A stretch of DNA of 64,000 nt, taken from NCBI GenBank assembly GCA_037349315.1, contig JBAIAC010000004.1:41481001-41545000 (forward strand), given 5' to 3'. The position numbers were made by a program, and so were the translations under genes. Shown here piece after piece: positions 10,558 to 21,308 of this stretch (its first letter is position 1; the number at the start of each line of letters is the position of its first letter). The notes below the pieces were generated by a model. It was not told the origin of the DNA. It did not search any database and was given only the letters and a program-made list of their open reading frames with translations. Source of the DNA: Chelydra serpentina (taxonomy: Eukaryota; Chordata; Testudines; Chelydridae).

Positions 10558-11303
10558 CATAGAATCATAGAATATCAGGGTTGGAAGGGACCTCAGGAGG
10601 GCATCTAGTCCAACCCCCTGCTCAAAGCAGGACTAATCCCCAACTAAATCATCCCAGCCAGGGCTTTGTCAAGCCTGACCTTAAAAACCTCTAAGGAAGC
10701 AGATTCCACCACCTCCCTAGGTAACCCATTCCAGTGCTTCACCACCCTCCTAGTGAAAAAGTTTTTCCTAATATCCAGCCTCAATCTCCCCGACTGCAAC
10801 TTGACACCATTACTCCTTGTTCTGTCATCTGCTACTACTGAGAACAGTCTAGATCCATCCTCTTTGGAACCCCCTTTCAGATAGTTGAAAGCAGCTATCA
10901 AATCCCCCCTGGTTCTTCTCTTCTGCAGACTAAATAATTCCTATTCGCTCAGCCTCTCCTCATAAATCATGTGCTCCAGCCCCCTAATCACTTTTGTTGT
11001 CCTCCGCTGGACTCTTTCCAATTTTTCCACATCCTTCTTGTAGTGTGGGGCCCAAAACTGGACACAATACTCCAGGTGAGGCCTCACAAATGCCGAATAG
11101 AGGGGAATGATCACGTACCTCAATCTGCTGGCAATGCTCCTACGTATACAGCCCCAAATGTCGTTAGCCTTCTTGGCAACAAGGGCACACTGTTGACTCA
11201 TATCCAGCTTCTCGTCCACTGTAACCCCTAGGTCCTTTTCTGCAGAACTGCTGCCTAGCCACTCGGTCCCTAGTCTGTAGCAATGCATGGGATTCTTCCA
11301 TCC
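10558..11303 (-). mobile_element. 5'-truncated CR1 LINE inside DIRS copy C
   Basis: On the - strand the element runs from within the '[38 protein letters not shown]' region to the CR1 3' end (ATTCTATGATTCTATG at 10558 side). It carries the RT thumb and C-terminal part of ORF2, broken into two frames by a frameshift near 10920. The 5' truncation at about 11303 falls inside the DIRS recombinase, next to a small inverted repeat (11304-11327). Confidence 0.9.
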
Positions 11304-11305
11304 TA

Positions 11306-11938
11306 TGTAGTCATATTGGACTACATACTGGAACTCAAAGAATCGGGTTTATCCATAAGCTCTATCAAAGTACACCTAGTGGCTATCACAGCCTTTCACC
11401 ATAAGGTGGAGGGAACATCAGTCTTTGCACACCCAATCACTAGATGCTTCCATATACAGGACATGTACCTGGAAGTCCGACAACCTACATCCTCATGGGA
11501 CCTGAACCTTGTACTTAAATGCCTCACCAGAGTACCTTTTGAACCTTTAGTGACCTGTTCACTCCTTCATATGTCTATGAAAGTCACATTCTTGGTCACG
11601 ATCACCTCAGCTAGATGAGTCAGCGAGATCAGGACACTCATGGCCAAGCCCCCTTATATTGTGTTTACTAAAGACAAGGTCACGTTGTGGCCACACCCAA
11701 AATTTTTGCTTAAAGTATCGACATCCTTCCATATAAACCAACCCATACACCTTTCTACGTTTTACCCAAAACCACATGGGAACTCACAAGAGGCCCTCCT
11801 ACATACACTCAATGTCAGGCGAGCCATAGTGTTTTATTTTAGACAGAACCAAACCCTTCTGGAAATCCCCAAGGCTGTTTATTTCCACAACAGAATGCTC
11901 CAAGTGACGTGCAATATCAACCCAGAGACTGTCTAAAT
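11306..11938 (+). pseudogene. DIRS-like tyrosine recombinase, N-terminal and core part
   Basis: The frame reads '[31 protein letters not shown]', then 'FHIQDMYLEVRQPTSSWDLNLVLKCLTRVPFEPL' and 'FLVTITSAR', followed by a stop where the family has an open codon, then 'SEIRTLMAKPPYIVFTKDKVTLWPHPKFLLKV'. These are SAM-like helices and the first catalytic Arg region of DIRS tyrosine recombinases. The coding sequence continues beyond the hAT insertion at 11939. An in-frame TGA after the 'SAR' motif marks it as inactive. Confidence 0.65.
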
Positions 11939-12159
11939 CAAGGGTTCTCAAACTGGGGTCGTAACTCCTCAGAGGGTCGTGAGGTTATTACATGGGGGGG
12001 TCGCGAGCTGTCAGCCTCCACCCCAAACCCCATTTTGCCTCCAGCATTTATAACCGTGTTAAATATTTTTAAAAATGTGTTTTTAATTTATAAGGGGGGT
12101 CACACTCATAGGCTTGCTGTATGAAAGGGGTCACCAATACAAAAGTCTGAGAACCACTG
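11939..12159. mobile_element. Short non-autonomous hAT element with 8-bp target duplication
   Basis: Ends are CAAGGGTTCTCAAACTGG on the left and AGTCTGAGAACCACTG on the right, a good inverted pair. The flanks are GTCTAAAT (11931-11938) and ATCTAAAT (12160-12167), an 8-bp duplication with one change. It splits the recombinase of DIRS copy C. Confidence 0.85.
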
Positions 12160-12167
12160 ATCTAAAT

Positions 12168-12440
12168 GGATCTCTATGTTTATCCAACTTTGCTATCGAC
12201 TGCACAACAAGGAACCCCCACGAGGAATCCAATCCCACTCTGTGCATGTTATTGCTACATCTATAGCCTTCCTGAACCATATCCCTCTAATAGACATATG
12301 CAGGGCTGCCACATGGGCCTCAGAGCACACTTTTGCAAAACACTATGCCATCGCTTAATCCTCTATGCCAGACTCCATATTAGGCCATACCGTGCTCTCT
12401 ACAACAACATACATGACTCTGAAGCCCCTACTGTCCACAG
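12168..12440 (+). pseudogene. DIRS-like tyrosine recombinase, C-terminal remnant
   Basis: Damaged translation in shifting frames shows 'ICRAATWASEHTFAKHYAI', equivalent to 'ICRTATWSLVHTFTSCYAI' at 27.75 kb and 'ICKVATCSSVHTSFRHYAI' at 61.05 kb. In this family the 'ATW..xHTFxxHYA' motif includes the last conserved His and the nucleophilic Tyr of the recombinase. Tyr is retained here, but the frame is broken upstream. Confidence 0.65.
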
Positions 12441-12500
12441 TAGGGCACTGCTCTACAGACCCCTGACATGGAGCACCCACAGGGACACTACTCAAAGAAG

Positions 12501-12831
12501 AAGAAGAGGAAGTTACTCACCTTGTGCAGTAACAAGGGTTCTTTGAGATGTGTGTCCCTGTGAGAGCTCCACTACCCACCCTCCTCCCCTCTACTTCAGA
12601 GTTCATTCATCGAGCTCCCGGTAGAGAAGGAACTGAATGGGTCGAGTCATATGCTCACTACATGAGGTGCCAAAGGCACCACGAGACAACTACTGCGCAC
12701 GTGCACCCCGAACAAGCAAAATCTCGGATCTGTGGTGCAGAGACACACCGACACCTGAAGTGAAGTACCCACAGGGACACACATCTTGAAGAACTCTCGT
12801 TACTGCACAAGGTGAGTAACTTCCTCTTCTT
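12501..12831. repeat. 62-bp terminal inverted repeat of DIRS copy C
   Basis: Bases 12501-12562 and 12770-12831 are reverse complements at 58 of 62 positions, separated by 207 bp. The outer edges both read AAGAAGAGGAAGTTACTCAC. Inverted termini with an internal complementary region are characteristic of DIRS elements, where they take part in forming a circular DNA intermediate before recombinase-driven integration. Confidence 0.8.
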
Positions 12832-12836
12832 GAATT

Positions 12837-13275
12837 GTGGACACTGTAACTAAACACAATATTTCAGAAGCAGTTGCACCACTTCCAAATACAAGAGGTA
12901 ATTTAACCTCTCTACTTCTACTTGATATTTTTATGTTTATATGTCCAAGGATCGCCATAGCATTCTACTGGGAGCTCATGTTCAGCTGATTATTAACCAT
13001 GAGTCCCAAGTCTTTTTCAGAATCACTGCTTCCAAGGATAGTCTCCCATCCTGTAAGTATGGCCTTCATTCTTTGTTTCTAGATGTATGACCTTACTTTT
13101 AGTTGTTTACCTGTGTCCTATTTACCAAGTGGTCCAGATCACTCTGTATCAGTGACCTGTCCTTTTCATTAAATACCACTCCCCCTATTTTTGTGTCATC
13201 TGCAAACTTTATCAGTAATGAGTTTATGTTTTTCCAAGTCATTGATAAAAATGCAACCCAAATTTGTCTTGTTAT
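12837..13275 (-). mobile_element. Old CR1 LINE fragment
   Basis: The + strand shows antisense CR1 landmarks: 'TTTTTCAGAATCACTGCTTCC', 'GATGTATGACCTTAC', 'CCAGATCACTCTGTATC' and 'TTTTTGTGTCATCTGCAAACTTT', the last being the antisense of the KFADDT box. It aligns in order with 36.0-36.3 kb of the full-length CR1 but is much more diverged, so it belongs to an older subfamily. Confidence 0.75.
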
Positions 13276-13907
13276 TCTATAATTTGGTACTGGTACTTCG
13301 ATTGATTTTAAATTAAGTGGGCTTATGAGATGTCCTGGACCAAATTCCTCTCTGCTTCAACTCCATTGGCCTCAGTGAAGTTGTATCTGTTTATATCAGG
13401 CCTGAAATTGGCCTATGTGTTAATCAGTTTGTTTATTTTTTTTATTATACACTTTGTGTGTGATACTCATTCCAGAATACATTGGTTTTTTTATTATGAA
13501 GGATATACATTATTCTTGGAGGATTTTAATGATCGAAGTATGTATTGTTGTAGAACAATTTTAATTATCCACATTTTATTTTCTGTTTTACATTGTTATG
13601 CTCTTCCCTTGGTATGGACATAAATTACTAGTTGATTTTTATGAAGCATTTGTTGTTCCATTTGACTACTTTTATTGTTTTAAAAAACCACCTAACAACA
13701 TGGTTCCCCTGAAAATTATCTTTTATTGTGATAACAAGTAGAGGTCCTCATTAGTCCATAAATGTATTATTTATCTTTCAGGACTGAATTTAACCTTTTC
13801 CTGATTGCATTAAGTGGAACTATTGGTACAGTTCATAATAGGATTTTTTAAAGAGTACCATAATTTCTAAGGCTATTTTTATACCTTAACTTCAGGTAAT
13901 GTGTAAA
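13276..13907 (+). other. AT-rich non-coding stretch
   Basis: No gene is visible. About 13330-13420 has the look of a very old interspersed repeat ('CCTGGACCAAATTCCTCTCTGCTTC...CTCCATTGGCCTCAGTGAAG'), a pattern that recurs loosely at 51.4 kb and 57.3 kb. The open frame 13330-13623 is a chance Phe/Ile-rich frame. Confidence 0.45.
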
Positions 13908-14078
13908 AGTGTGGCAGTCCCTGTGCACCCCTTTGTGGCCCAGTGTAGCAATATGGGTTTGCCCAACCCTATGCACCCCTCTGTGCCCCAATTGGAGCAG
14001 CAATAGGTTCACTTTAAAACAGTGTGGCAAGGAGAAACCAACACACACTAACAGATAGCATGTCTGGCTTATGATAAG

Positions 14079-15095
14079 TGGCTCTGTGGATGAGGGGAAA
14101 GCAGTGGATGTGCTATTTCTTGACTTTAACAAAGCTTTTGATACAGTCTCCCACAGTGTTCTTGCCAGCAAGTTAAAGAAGTATGGGCTGGATGAATGGA
14201 TGGTAAGGTGGATAGAAAACTAGCTGGATGGTCGTGCTCAACGGGTAGTGATCAATGGCTCCATGTCTAGTTGGCAGCCGGTATCAAGTGGAGTGCCCCA
14301 AGGGTCGGTGCTGGGGCCGGTTTTGTTCAATATCTTCATCAACAATCTGGAGGATGGTGTGGACTGCACCCTTAGCAAGTTTGCAGATGACACTAAACTG
14401 GGAGGAGTGGTTGATATGCTGGAGGGTAGGGACAGGATACAGAGGGACCTAGACAAATTAGAGGATTGGGCCAAAAGAAATATGATGAGGTTCAACAAGG
14501 ACAAGTGCAGAGTCCTGCACTTAGGACGGAAGAATCCCATGCACTGCTACAGACTAGGGACCGAATGGCTGGGCAGCAGTTCTGCAGAAAAGGACCTAGG
14601 GGTTACAGTGGACGAAAAGCTGAATAAATTGGAAAGAGTCCAACGGAGGGCAACAAAAATGATTAGGGGGCTGGAGCACATGACTTATGAGGAGAGGCTG
14701 AGGGAACTGGGATTGTTTAGCCTGCAGAAGAGAAGAGTGAGGGGGGATTTGATAGCTGCTTTCAACTACCTAAAAGGGGGTTCCAAAGAGGATGGATCTA
14801 GACTGTTCTCAGTGGTAGAAGATGACAGAACAAGGAGTAATGGTCTCAAGTTGCAGAGGGGGAGGTTTAGGTTGGATATTAGGAAAAACTTTTTCACTAG
14901 TAGGGTGGTGAAGCACTGGAATGGGTTACCTAGGGAGGTGGTGGAATCTCCTTCCTTAGAGGTTTTTAAGGTCAGGCTTGACAAAGCCCTGGCTGGGATG
15001 ATCTAGTTGGGGTTGGTCCTGCTTTGAGCAGGGGGTTGGACTAGATGCCCTCCTGAGGTCCCTTCCAACCCTGAGATTCTATGATTCTATGTTCT
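14079..15095 (+). mobile_element. 5'-truncated CR1 LINE (RT region to 3' end)
   Basis: It begins inside ORF2 at '[21 protein letters not shown]' and runs through '[11 protein letters not shown]', '[10 protein letters not shown]' and the C-terminus 'LDKALAGMI' to the CR1 3' octamer tail (ATTCTATGATTCTATG). A TAG at 14221 replaces the Trp codon of 'ENWLDG'. Relative to the copy at 35.3 kb it lacks 177 bp (59 codons) at about 14624, in frame. Flanks CTTATGATAAG (14068-14078) and CTTATAATAAG (15096-15106) look like an 11-bp target duplication. Confidence 0.92.
14248..15006 (+). pseudogene. CR1 ORF2 fragment (RT palm, thumb and C-terminus)
   Basis: A 252-residue open frame contains the RT motifs '[21 protein letters not shown]' and the catalytic 'FADD' box, then the C-terminal CR1-specific region ending at TAG 15006. 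The stop at 14221 separates it from the upstream '[13 protein letters not shown]' motif, which carries the first catalytic Asp. An in-frame 59-codon deletion removes the part between 'DEKLN' and 'KLERVQRR'. It is a LINE fragment without function. Confidence 0.9.
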
Positions 15096-15372
15096 CTTAT
15101 AATAAGGTTTCAGGACAGAAGCAATTACACTACATAGTCCATAAGGCCCTCACCTCACAAACAAAGTGTCTAGTTTGTGTTGTCCCCTAGGACCTGAGTG
15201 GAAACAACCATCACTCACTGCAACCTACGTGGTTCTCCCCAGCTTCTTGTCAGCTTTTTCTTCCTATTTATATAGCCCTGCGGTGGGGCAGAGCCTCCTG
15301 GATTACACCACAGGCTATTCCACCTGTAAACTCCAGCCTGTCCCTTAAAGGGATAGTACACTCCTTCACAGT

Positions 15373-16145
15373 ATGTAATTCTTCTTTGTCTTGGGATGCT
15401 GTATTTCAGCACCTCTTTAATCACAGTCATGATCAATTAGTACAAGTCCCATTTGAGCCCTGCCTCCCTCAGGAATTAACCCATATGCCTATTTATCCTC
15501 AGTTCCTGACTGGTAAAGGCCTTCATATTCTTATTTGGGATTCCAGAATACCTTATTCCAGATCTTGTATTTTCTTCCAGTTTTAGTTCATTCCATTCTT
15601 CAACTTTTTGATCACTTTGCATCCTGCTTGAACTTCGCACCTCCCTTTATCTATGTCCTATGGAACCTTTCCTCCTGGAAATGTGGCAGTCTTTGTCCTT
15701 TCTCTTCCTTAGGTGATTCTGTCCCTTTTTTTCTGATGTTCCCATCTGCCTCACAATATGGTGAATATGTCTTTCACTGACTTCTGACATCCTTTGCATG
15801 GTTTGGATACTAGACTCCTGGAGTAGGGAGCACTATTTCAACAGGGCACATGGACTCCTGAGGAACAAAAAAAAGCTTCAGGCTATTTTTCTGGCCTTAG
15901 AAACCATAATCCCTTCTGAATAAGCAAATGTAATCCAGAGCAATAATCAGACATTTGTTTTTCAACAGCTGATGTGGCACCAGAGTTGTCTTCTGAGAAT
16001 TCCTCCTGAGATGTTCTGGGCGTGGTTGTGGTTTCTCTCCCTCAGGACTTAACTCCAAGGAAAGACCAATTCCACAAAGACTGGCTCAGTTAGCAGCCAT
16101 TAACCTCCCATTTTTCAGAGTACAGGGATTTCTATGATAGACGTA
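15373..16145 (+). other. Non-coding stretch, no recognised features
   Basis: Pyrimidine-rich non-coding sequence. The open frame at 15535-15780 has no conserved domain pattern and no splice context. No repeat ends were recognised. Confidence 0.45.
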
Positions 16146-16149
16146 AGTC

Positions 16150-16425
16150 AGGTCTACACTACAGACCTATATCGGTATAACTACATCATTGAGGGATGTG
16201 AAAAATCCACATCCCTGAGTGAGGAGTTATACCAACCTAACCCTCCCCGAGTAGGCAGTGCTATGTCAACGGGAGAGCTTCTCCCATCGACATAGCTACC
16301 TCATCTCAAAAAGGTGGATTAACTACATAGACTGCATAGGAGTGTCCCATCAGCTGTGTAGCATCTTCACTAAAGTGCTACAGCAGCAGAGCTGCAGCTC
16401 TGTACATGAAGACAAAGCCTGATTT
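16150..16425. mobile_element. MITE with inverted ends (probable hAT-type)
   Basis: Starts CAGGTCTACACTACAGACC and ends, on the other strand, with CAGGCTTTGTCTTCATGTAC. The interior has a small hairpin around 16268-16300 (CGGGAGAGCTTCTCCCATCG). No clear 8-bp duplication remains. It is non-coding. Confidence 0.45.
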
Positions 16426-16539
16426 GTCTTTAATCTCAGTGACACTCCCCTGATTTTCATAGAAGTAATCACTCTATATCTGATTTATCAGCCCCCCACT
16501 TCAATGGAAGCCTGCACAACACTTCCAAAAGATGAGCCT

Positions 16540-16915
16540 GTGGAGTTTAAATTCATAACTTTGCTAAACGCTAAAAATCATGGACTGAATAGAGACACTG
16601 GATTTATGGTTTATTACAACAATCTATAAACCACTAAGAATGCCCTTAGCTACTTCTCCCTCCACCCTTTCCTTCCTGTGACTGGAGGGAGGGGTGTTAA
16701 TAGGCCTCTTCACCTTGAATGTTCCCTTGACATACTTGTTAACTACTTATGCTAAACAATCTGTTCCATCTTGTATTTAGCTGTGACCCTCTGAGTAAAT
16801 TTCCCAGACCTGAAGAAGAGCTCTGTGAAAGCTCAAAAGCTTGCCTGTCTCATCAACAGAAGTTGGTCCAATGAAAAATATTACATCACCAACCTTCTTT
16901 CTCTAATCCCAAAGT
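16540..16915 (+). mobile_element. Penelope-like element fragment (3' part)
   Basis: The translation preserves 'NRDTGFMVYYN...', then 'FPDLKKSSVKAQKLACLINRS' and 'SNEKYYITNLLS'. The DNA words 'CCTGAAGAAGAGCTCTGTG', 'AGCTC(G/A)AAAGCTTG' and 'GTTGGTCCAATGAAA' are typical of a widespread reptilian Penelope-like 3' region, which I recognise from other reptile sequences. Stops are frequent and there is no intact RT or GIY-YIG domain. Confidence 0.6.
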
Positions 16916-18944
16916 GCTATCCACCAATGCATTTTGTCTGGGGCTGAAGAATCTGGAATACTGCTTTTCCTAATTTACCCAATCCCCAACATATTCAGTT
17001 AGATCCACTCATTTTACTGCTTTGCTGGTGTCCTCATTGTGTTTGGTATGGGGACCTAATTAGTCTATTGTGGGACTTACTGGAAATGCCCCCCGTGTTT
17101 CAGATTTCCTCTCACAGGAATCAGTTTGATTCACCCATTCAAAATTCCTGACTGTGAGTTGGTTATTCATTTGAAAGGCATTTATGAGATGGCGTACTGA
17201 GTGCAATATTAATGTCTTCTCTTGTTTCCTCCGGTATGTATTGGTTATATGCAACAAATGGACTTAGTGTTCTTCATATTCATTTCCTAGTGATTTCAGC
17301 TATTGGTAATTTTCTTGCAGTATAAGGGAAAATGACTCACACCCTATACCAGTGTATTTGTTAGACACCCTTCTATGATTCGGTTAACCCTCAGTTGGAT
17401 TTGTGTTTGGTTTGGCCAGTAATAACAGTTCATCTTTTTTGAAACTCTAGAAGCAATTTCCTTTAAGCTGCTATCCGTCAAGGTAGTGTTTTGTGGTGAC
17501 TTCCACTAGAAGAGTTGGGGAGCTGAATGCCATGCTTGTCTTATTTTCTTATTTCCCCCATCTTCATTTTTTCCTTTCCTTTCCCTCCATCTCACACTTG
17601 AGTGTATCCCTAGTGTGAAAACTAGATTTCATATCAACATAACTATGGTTTGCCTTAACCTTAAGTGTTTTCAGAAAAGAAGACCGCACTTTCTCTAGGG
17701 TTAAACATTCTCCTTATCTTGTATTGCCAAAATTTTATTAACATGAAGCATGATTTGTTGGCTTTGAGGCTCCAATCTAGAAATGGTATTTTAATGTAAT
17801 GAGTCCCTTAAAAGAGAAAAGTGCTTCTGAGACAACTCTTGCTTGATGGATCAAGGATTGCGATTTGCTGACCTGTGAACAGGCTAATGATGTAAGATGG
17901 CTATATCATAATTCATTGGTCTTTCATCTGTCATACCTTTATAGCAGTAAGTGAACAGAGAAGACAATCTATAGTTGTCTCCTTCTGCTTTCTCTCTGTG
18001 TATTACTTGAAAACCTAGGCCAAGATTTACCAAAGTGACTGGTGATTTTGTATGCCCTACTTTTGGGGTGGCAGGTCTGAGATGCCTTTAAAGGGGCTTG
18101 AATTTCAGGGAGAGGGCTTCTTGATGCTTTCTATAAATCAAGCACCTTTAAGGCATCTCAAGTTGGAGATGTAAGACTTGAGGTACCCAAAATATAGCCA
18201 GTTTTGAAAATGTTGGTTCATAACATCAGGTAAAAAGTATTTTGCTGTCTCTTTTGACTCTGAGGCAGGTTTCTGATTAGATGACAAAGATTTTTTTTCT
18301 ATCAGAAAGGATATTTTAAATGAGGAAAAATAATTATAAAAGATAAAAAACAAAGTCTTGATGTAAGTTTTAAATAGCATTTTTAGCAGTATTTATTCAC
18401 AAATATACAACCATTAAGTACAGTAGATTCTGATGCAGCACTTCAGTTTGTGCTGAGAGTGACTACCTTTCCAGCTATTGCAGTAACAGTTATGATATAC
18501 AATGTGGTTAGCTGTGATGAACTCATAGTTATTATGCAGATTTGTACTGATGGGTATGCAAACATTCAGTAGGGTGTATTACTTTGTCAGTGCTTGTTCC
18601 CAAAAATTGCAGTTCAAGGAGCCCTTACTTTTCAGCTAACGACACTAGTTTACAGTGCAAATTATAATATACTATAAAATATGCAAATTCCAAGTACATT
18701 ATTGTGACATATACTTTAGGTACAATAGTATATATTTGATATTGTTTGCTGGGGTTGAAAAGAGGGGGAAAATCTTTCTAGTCATACAAGTTTGGGTTTT
18801 CCCTCCCTGCTTGATTTTAACATGAACGCATCTCCAAATGGGGTCCTGAGATTTCTCTCCTCCCTTTTTACTGGATTGCAGAACTAGCTGCTCCCAGAAG
18901 CAATCATTAGTAATGTTTAGAAATTTCATTTCTGCATCCTGTCA
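16916..18944 (+). other. AT-rich non-coding stretch
   Basis: No exon-like open frame is seen. About 18020-18200 contains partly palindromic sequence ('AGATGCCTTTAAAGG...' facing 'CCTTTAAGGCATCT') that looks like an old interspersed repeat. The - strand open frames at 17060-17257, 18138-18380 and 18699-18929 lack any domain pattern. Confidence 0.45.
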
Positions 18945-19390
18945 TGACATGACATGTACCCAGTCAATATGGGGATAGTTGAAATTCCCATTATGATTGA
19001 ATTTTCTATTTTTACAGCTTCTCTAATCTCCCTGAGAATTTCATAATCACGATCACATCGTGGTCAGGTGGGTTACTAGTGTATTCCTACTGCTGTACTC
19101 TTATTATTCAAGCATGGAATTTCAAACTGCGGTACAATTTGATTCATTAAATTTTTTTTCTATATTTGACTCTGCTTTCTTTGACATATAGTGCCACTCC
19201 TCCACCAGCATGACCTGCTCTTGTTATTCCTATATATTTTGTACCTTGGTATTACCATGTCCCATTGATTATCATCGTTCCACCACGTTTCTGTGATGCC
19301 TATTATATCAATATCCTCCTTTCATACCAGGCATTCAAATACACCCATCTTAGTATTTAGATTTCTAGCATTTATACAAGAACTTATAAA
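18945..19390 (-). mobile_element. Old CR1 LINE fragment (endonuclease region)
   Basis: Antisense to the + strand, it parallels 37.74-38.16 kb of the full-length CR1 in order: 'TAGTTGAAATTCCCATTATGA', 'TATAGTGCCACTCCTCCACC', 'CACGTTTCTGTGATGCCTATTATATCAATATC' and 'ATTTCTAGCATTT'. These correspond to the AP-like endonuclease half of ORF2. High divergence marks it as an old copy. Confidence 0.7.
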
Positions 19391-19401
19391 ATGTATCAGT
19401 A

Positions 19402-19625
19402 CAGTACCAACTGCAGCAGCGGGGCTATAGGAGCTGTCAGGCGGAGGTGTCGGCCCCTGTCGCAGCCATTGAGCTGGAGGAGCTGTCAGCACCTGAAGCA
19501 GCTGTGGGGCTGGAAGAGCTGTCTGTCCCCGCCGCAGCGGCAGGGCTCAAGGCAGGATTCAGGCACTGGGTTCATTATAGCTGAAGGTTCATTATTATGA
19601 AGGACGTTATAACGAGGGTGTACTG
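19402..19625. mobile_element. Probable Tc1/mariner (Tigger-like) MITE
   Basis: The right end GTTATAACGAGGGTGTACTG is followed by TA, and the left end CAGTAC is preceded by TA, consistent with TA target duplication. The interior is GC-rich with 'GCAGC' and 'GGAGCTGTC' repeats. The left terminus appears damaged beyond six bases. Confidence 0.45.
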
Positions 19626-21302
19626 TATTTAGTTGCCTGTCTTCATGCGGTGTAATTGAATTGGACTCTTTTTTTCATTTGACTGTTTCTCTTCAGCTCC
19701 TACCTGTACTTTATCAGCTTCTTTATACCAGCTTGAGCATTTTCAGGAAGTAAAAAGATTTGTCTGCCAATATTGTGAGGTTATCTGGATTGATGATAAA
19801 AAATCAATGGCAATATTATTGCAACACTGCTGTAGCAAGAAAATGTTGTGAGTGGTCAAACGCACAAGTTGTTACACCAGTTTTTATTTGAGTATGGAAT
19901 AAAACATAGCCTTTGCAATGTTTTATGAATTATAGTTTTTTTAACTATGAAAAGAGATATAGAAATGGGATGAACTATTATAATTATGCAAGGAAGGTAG
20001 GCGTACAATAATACATAAACTTCTGTTTAATTGTAAGCCTAGACTATTTTCTTTGACTTGTGGTTTGGCAGAAAGCTACAGATCACAAAAGACAGATATT
20101 CCTAAAGCTGGGGATCAGAACTGTGAACCACTTACTTGTTACAGACAGAGCATGGTTCTGCAGGAGACTTGCAAAGAGCTTCCCTAATGAGTTAGAATAA
20201 TTCAGCAGCTGGGCAAGGATGTAATTTAATCACATTTTTAAAATTCTTTGTGCTGACCATAGTGATCTAATTCCCAGGAGTAAATTCAAAATTGATAAGA
20301 AATCTCATGTGACTCACATCTGAAGGAACTCTCATTTGGGAATATAATACTGTGAGAAAATGGACATGTTTTCTTATGTAAGAGCCCAGAGGGCTTACCA
20401 GGTTTATGGGAAATACTTGATTTACAAAATCTGTTTACTTCTGGACATTAGGGTTTCCCCCCTCCCCCTTTATATCAGTGGAGCTGAGACAGATGTTACC
20501 CATTGTTGGTTTTTGATAAACAGCTTCAACTGTTGAGTTTTTATTCCTTTGGCTTAAATGTAAACTTCCCATACTTTCAAGGTGTAAAGTAGTGACAGTC
20601 TTCATATTTTAAGGGAAAGTATTTTGGTAAGTAACTAATCGCCTTTAAGTTTTAGTAAGTGTTTCTTTGAAAACTATAATGTAGTGTGACTGAAGATGTT
20701 TAACCTTGGTTACTACTGAATGTTTCTATTAGTAGGACATCTTTAAATATTTATTTTGATAAAGGGTTGAGCAAGCATGTTTTTCCTTTGCAGTTTTAAA
20801 ACCTCTTTGCCTTCTTCAGATACAGGTAATGAAACCTAACAAACTTTGGCATTCCAGTGATACACAGTTTAGTACTGCAACAAGCCAGTTGTAATAGTTA
20901 CTGCATATATGAAATATTGGAACGTACGTTGTGATAGAATTGATATTTAAAACAGAAAAGAATATATAGTACCTCTTGGAATTTTAAAAAATCCTAAATT
21001 TTATGTTTTATCTCAACAGTAACTAGCATAGTTTACAATATCATTATACAATACAATTATTGCTATGTGAGTTGCAGATTATGACATGAATAGTGTAATA
21101 TTTTCAGGTGAGATTTTTTTGTTCAAATATTATGAAAAAGGAGCAAAAATGTTGCTATTTATCATGTAGCAAATTGGAGCCTAATAATTATATCACTTAA
21201 AGTAGTAGACATTTGATTTTGTTTTTCTCTTACAGAATTTTTAAAAAGAAATTAATTTACATAGTTAACAAAACAAAACTCTTCCTCCCCCCCCTTTTTC
21301 TG
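19626..21302 (+). other. Intron upstream of the SGCG first coding exon
   Basis: AT-rich sequence with no exon-like frame or recognisable repeat. It ends in a long pyrimidine tract (about 21279-21302) that serves the acceptor before the SGCG start codon. The untranslated first exon of SGCG is not identifiable in this window. Confidence 0.6.
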
Positions 21303-21308
21303 TAGCAG
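21303..21308 (+). promoter_or_regulatory. SGCG: Tandem (NAGNAG) splice acceptor before the SGCG start codon
   Basis: The bases TAGCAG directly precede the ATG, after a strong C/T tract. Either AG could serve as acceptor; both keep the ATG intact, so the choice would alter only three bases of the 5' untranslated region. Confidence 0.7.

Larger units (their letters stand above)
9690..12831 (+). mobile_element. DIRS-like retroelement copy C, interrupted by CR1 and hAT
   Basis: The order is RNase H-like domain (9814-10422), recombinase N-terminal and core (11306-11938), recombinase C-terminal part (12168-12440), then a terminal inverted repeat (12501-12831). A 5'-truncated CR1 (10558-11303) lies between RNase H and recombinase, and a hAT element (11939-12159) splits the recombinase. 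This is the best preserved 3' half of a DIRS element in the window, but stops and shifts make it inactive. Three layers of insertion can be dated relative to each other: the DIRS element first, the CR1 and hAT later. Confidence 0.72.
13908..15372 (+). mobile_element. LTR-like repeat split by a CR1 insertion
   Basis: A unit starting TGTGGCAGTCCCTGTG (13908) and ending GTACACTCCTTCACA (15372) is interrupted between 14079 and 15095 by a CR1. TG...CA ends and lack of coding sequence suggest an LTR, but no flanking duplication is seen, so the class is tentative. Confidence 0.35.
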
